64,000 nt of DNA from Bacillota bacterium. GTDB taxonomy: Bacteria > Bacillota > UBA4882 > UBA8346. The stretch covers positions 20,413 to 84,412 of the forward strand of contig JAEYGI010000011.1 of the NCBI GenBank assembly GCA_023402395.1. The letters run 5' to 3'. Shown here piece after piece: positions 62,052-64,000 of this stretch. Within the stretch, counting starts at the first letter, position 1. Every line of letters begins with the position of its first letter. The notes beneath the pieces are model-generated. The model saw only the letters and a program-made list of their open reading frames with translations. It did no database searches and had not been told where the DNA came from. Position numbers and translations under genes: made by a program.

Positions 62052-63296
62052 ATGGGAATGGTTATCAATCACAATCTTTCCGCTTTAAACACCTATAATC
62101 AGTTGAACGCCAACGGCACTTTGATGTCCAAATCCTTACAGAAGCTGTCGTCCGGCTACCGGATCAACACCGCGGCCGATGATGCCGCCGGGCTCGCCAT
62201 TTCTGAAAAAATGCGCGGCCAGATTCGCGGCTTGGATCAAGCCACCCGTAACGCCCAAGACGCAATCTCCATGGTGCAGACCGCTGAAGGCGCCTTGGAT
62301 GAAACCTCCAATATTTTACTGCGTATGCGGGAACTGGCCGTTCAAGCGGCGAGCGATACCAATACCGACGCCGACCGCCAAAACCTTCAGGATGAAGTGA
62401 ACGCGTTGATCGAAGAGATCAGCCGGATTGCCAATGATACCGAATTCAATACCAAAAAGCTGCTCGATGGCTCCATGGGCAAGGAAACCGCAGCGGTGGC
62501 CAATGTTCTGACCAATTCAGCCCTCTCCACTGCGACAACTACCGCTAGCGCTTTGACGGCTATCAATGATGACGACGGAAACAGTCTTGGCATCGCCGTC
62601 AGTGATATCGTCACCGTCAGCTATTTCCAGAACGGCGAACTGTTGACCACGGATATCGAAGTAGCCGCCGGGACCACGTTGGCTAACTTAGCGGCTGACA
62701 TTTCGGGCACCGGCGCGGACTTTGCCCTAGCCACCGACGCCAACGGGGCCATCACCGCGACCGCCGCGACCGCCGGTACCGCTGACGCTATCTACGGATT
62801 GACGATCACCGTCAAGAGCGCCGACGGCGTGAAGAATACCACCGCCACCACCGCCTTGTCCAACTTCATTCAGACCACCAAAGCTGAAGATCAACGGATC
62901 GACGGTTCGTCGACGATTCTGATCGGCGCCAATACCGGTCAAAGCATCACCATTGACATCGGCAAGATGGATGCGGCCTCGCTCGGCCTTGCAGGCCTCG
63001 ATATCGACACGCAGGAGTCGGCGGATATCGCCCTCAAAGTAATCGATACCGCCTCGATTACCGTTTCCGCGGCCCGGTCCAAGATGGGCGCGGTTCAAAA
63101 CCGGCTGGAGAGCACCATCAACAATCTGACCACCTCCAGTGAGAACCTGACCGCCGCCGAGTCCCGGATCCGCGATGTTGATATGGCTTCCGAGATGGCC
63201 GAGTATACCAAGCTCAGCGTACTCAACCAGGCCGCCACCGCCATGCTGGCCCAAGCCAACCAATTGCCGCAGCAAGTTCTGCAACTCTTGCAATAA
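62052..63296 (+). CDS. Flagellin
   Basis: 414 residues, the filament subunit, exported by the flagellar type III system without a cleaved signal. The N-terminal D0/D1 region is textbook: [60 protein letters not shown]. The C-terminal D1/D0 has [20 protein letters not shown] and ends [18 protein letters not shown]. The central, variable part (about residues 160-310) is rich in Ala and Thr and is surface exposed, so it may be glycosylated. AAGGAGG lies upstream of the ATG. Confidence 0.97.
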   Translation: MGMVINHNLSALNTYNQLNANGTLMSKSLQKLSSGYRINTAADDAAGLAISEKMRGQIRGLDQATRNAQDAISMVQTAEGALDETSNILLRMRELAVQAASDTNTDADRQNLQDEVNALIEEISRIANDTEFNTKKLLDGSMGKETAAVANVLTNSALSTATTTASALTAINDDDGNSLGIAVSDIVTVSYFQNGELLTTDIEVAAGTTLANLAADISGTGADFALATDANGAITATAATAGTADAIYGLTITVKSADGVKNTTATTALSNFIQTTKAEDQRIDGSSTILIGANTGQSITIDIGKMDAASLGLAGLDIDTQESADIALKVIDTASITVSAARSKMGAVQNRLESTINNLTTSSENLTAAESRIRDVDMASEMAEYTKLSVLNQAATAMLAQANQLPQQVLQLLQ

Positions 63297-63317
63297 TTTC
63301 TGGAATCCTAGCAAACG

Positions 63318-63347
63318 ACCCCCCGCTGAGCCAGCGGGGGGTTTTTT
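63318..63347 (+). terminator. Terminator of flagellin 1
   Basis: CCCCCCGCTG / CAGCGGGGGG, perfect 10-bp stem with an AGC loop and TTTTTT, 22 bp after the stop. Separates the two flagellin genes into independent transcripts. Confidence 0.9.
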
Positions 63348-63450
63348 ATTTATATGATACCGTGCGGCTATTGTTTTAAACCTGAAGCCGAAGATACAGA
63401 TTTGTAAAAAATATTCCATTTATCGAATTAGTTCGTTTGTCTTCCGTTAT

Positions 63451-63490
63451 TTCTAATTAAATTCTAATAATTACAAACGATTTTCTAACT
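63451..63490 (+). promoter_or_regulatory. Sigma-D-like promoter of flagellin 2 with TTCTAAT boxes
   Basis: TAAA at 63458, 15 bases, ACGATTTT at 63477. TTCTAAT boxes at 63451 and 63462 and TTCTAAC at 63484 lie at steps of 11 and 22 bp. AAATTCTAATAATT is identical to the flagellin 1 promoter. Confidence 0.6.
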
Positions 63491-63585
63491 AATTCAATGA
63501 GAGAGAGGAGGGTATATGTCAACCGGTGCTGGTAAAACTTACCTGATTCATCCGGTTAATTTGTTTTTAAGGATGATTCTTTGAA

Positions 63586-63680
63586 CCTCTCCGGCGATTT
63601 CAAAGGATCAAAACTCGCAATGATTCTCACGGCCGGATGATCACGGAGGCTAACGAGAAAAATCAAGGAGGAAACTTACA
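63586..63680 (+). promoter_or_regulatory. Conserved flagellin mRNA leader, copy 2
   Basis: Same element order as copy 1: CTCCGGCGATTTCAAAGGAT, AAAACTCGC, GGCCGGATGATCACGGAGGC, AAATCAAGGAGG. Differences are mostly in presumed loops and spacers (GAGTCA against GATCA), which suggests selection on RNA structure. See copy 1 for the CsrA hypothesis. Confidence 0.6.
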
Positions 63681-64000
63681 ATGGGAATGGTTATTAATCA
63701 CAATCTCTCGGCTTTAAACACCTATAATCAGTTGAACGCCAATGGCACTTCCATGGCCAAATCCTTACAGAAGCTGTCGTCCGGCTACCGGATCAACACC
63801 GCGGCCGATGACGCCGCCGGGCTCGCCATCTCCGAGAAAATGCGCGGCCAGATTCGCGGCCTGGATCAAGCCACCCGTAACGCCCAAGATGCGATCTCCA
63901 TGGTGCAGACCGCTGAAGGCGCCCTGGATGAAACCTCCAATATCCTGCAACGTATGCGGGAACTGGCCGTTCAAGCGGGGAGCGATACCAATACCGACGC
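63681..64000 (+). CDS. Second flagellin, cut off by the window end
   Basis: The first 106 codons are visible. The protein starts [20 protein letters not shown] and matches flagellin 1 nearly residue for residue; visible changes include TSMAKS for [13 protein letters not shown] for LLRMREL and QAGSD for QAASD. Nucleotide identity is also very high. The duplicate could give filaments of two subunits, or serve for gene conversion. AAGGAGG lies 9 bases before the ATG. The variable centre and the stop lie outside the window. Confidence 0.95.
   Translation, partial: MGMVINHNLSALNTYNQLNANGTSMAKSLQKLSSGYRINTAADDAAGLAISEKMRGQIRGLDQATRNAQDAISMVQTAEGALDETSNILQRMRELAVQAGSDTNTD

Noticed and set aside
1..64000. 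tRNA or rRNA genes, transposases, prophage genes
   Set aside because: I looked for T-loop GTTCRANTC patterns, conserved rRNA words and transposase or integrase motifs and found none that hold up. A search with tRNAscan-SE would settle the tRNA point.

Overview
The window looks like a chromosomal segment from a Gram-positive, motile, fermentative anaerobe of the phylum Bacillota. The reasons are strong AGGAGG-type ribosome binding sites, frequent GTG/TTG starts, compact same-strand operons with ATGA overlaps, a Rex redox repressor beside phosphotransacetylase, a LysM protein, LuxS, and no outer-membrane genes. GC content is moderate to high, with AT-rich promoters. A deep-branching, Hydrogenispora/Limnochordia-like lineage is only a guess. 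No tRNA, rRNA, transposase, prophage or CRISPR array was seen.

Layout. 0-6.4 kb: rex, pta, a broken MerR gene, a PadR/flavodoxin/membrane-protein operon, an orphan cysteine-rich PAS histidine kinase and a 40-residue lysine-rich peptide gene. 6.4-13.2 kb: a LacI-controlled ABC sugar importer with an FAD oxidoreductase and a VOC protein. 13.4-25.3 kb: a GntR/LacI-type regulator and an eight-gene operon (ABC importer, aldo-keto reductase, galactonate-dehydratase-like enolase, HpaI-type aldolase, IlvD/EDD dehydratase, flavoprotein) that probably degrades sugar acids to pyruvate and an aldehyde. 25.4-32.9 kb: a frameshifted methyltransferase, an esterase, a DUF2164 gene, mtnN-luxS, a GGDEF/HD-GYP protein and an aldose epimerase. 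33.5-40.6 kb: an Opp/Dpp-type peptide or amide importer in two divergent arms with an acetamidase/formamidase. 40.6-46.3 kb: a LysM protein, a GH1 beta-glucosidase divergent from an AraC regulator, and asd preceded by a lysine riboswitch. 46.5-57.8 kb: a secreted protein and an eight-gene surface-glycan operon that includes a radical-SAM protein with a glycosyltransferase-like tail. 58.6-64 kb: a two-component pair, a divergent paralogous response regulator and two near-identical flagellin genes, the second cut by the window end.

The most unusual content is between the genes. Four separate arrays of degenerate tandem repeats (about 25.0, 33.1, 44.2 and 58.3 kb) hold a period of 21 bp almost without slippage, although their consensus sequences fall into three different families. 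Most units carry an imperfect dyad, so symmetry centres are spaced by whole or half turns of the helix. Two arrays also show higher-order repeats of 7 or 8 units. All four lie next to the 3' ends of genes. A second intergenic repeat family, rich in hairpins, has two 89-bp copies that match at 87 positions and lie in inverted orientation 9.8 kb apart. Related material may separate the lysine riboswitch from asd. Conserved leaders and 11-bp-phased TTCTAAT boxes in front of the flagellin and response-regulator genes suggest shared control of motility.
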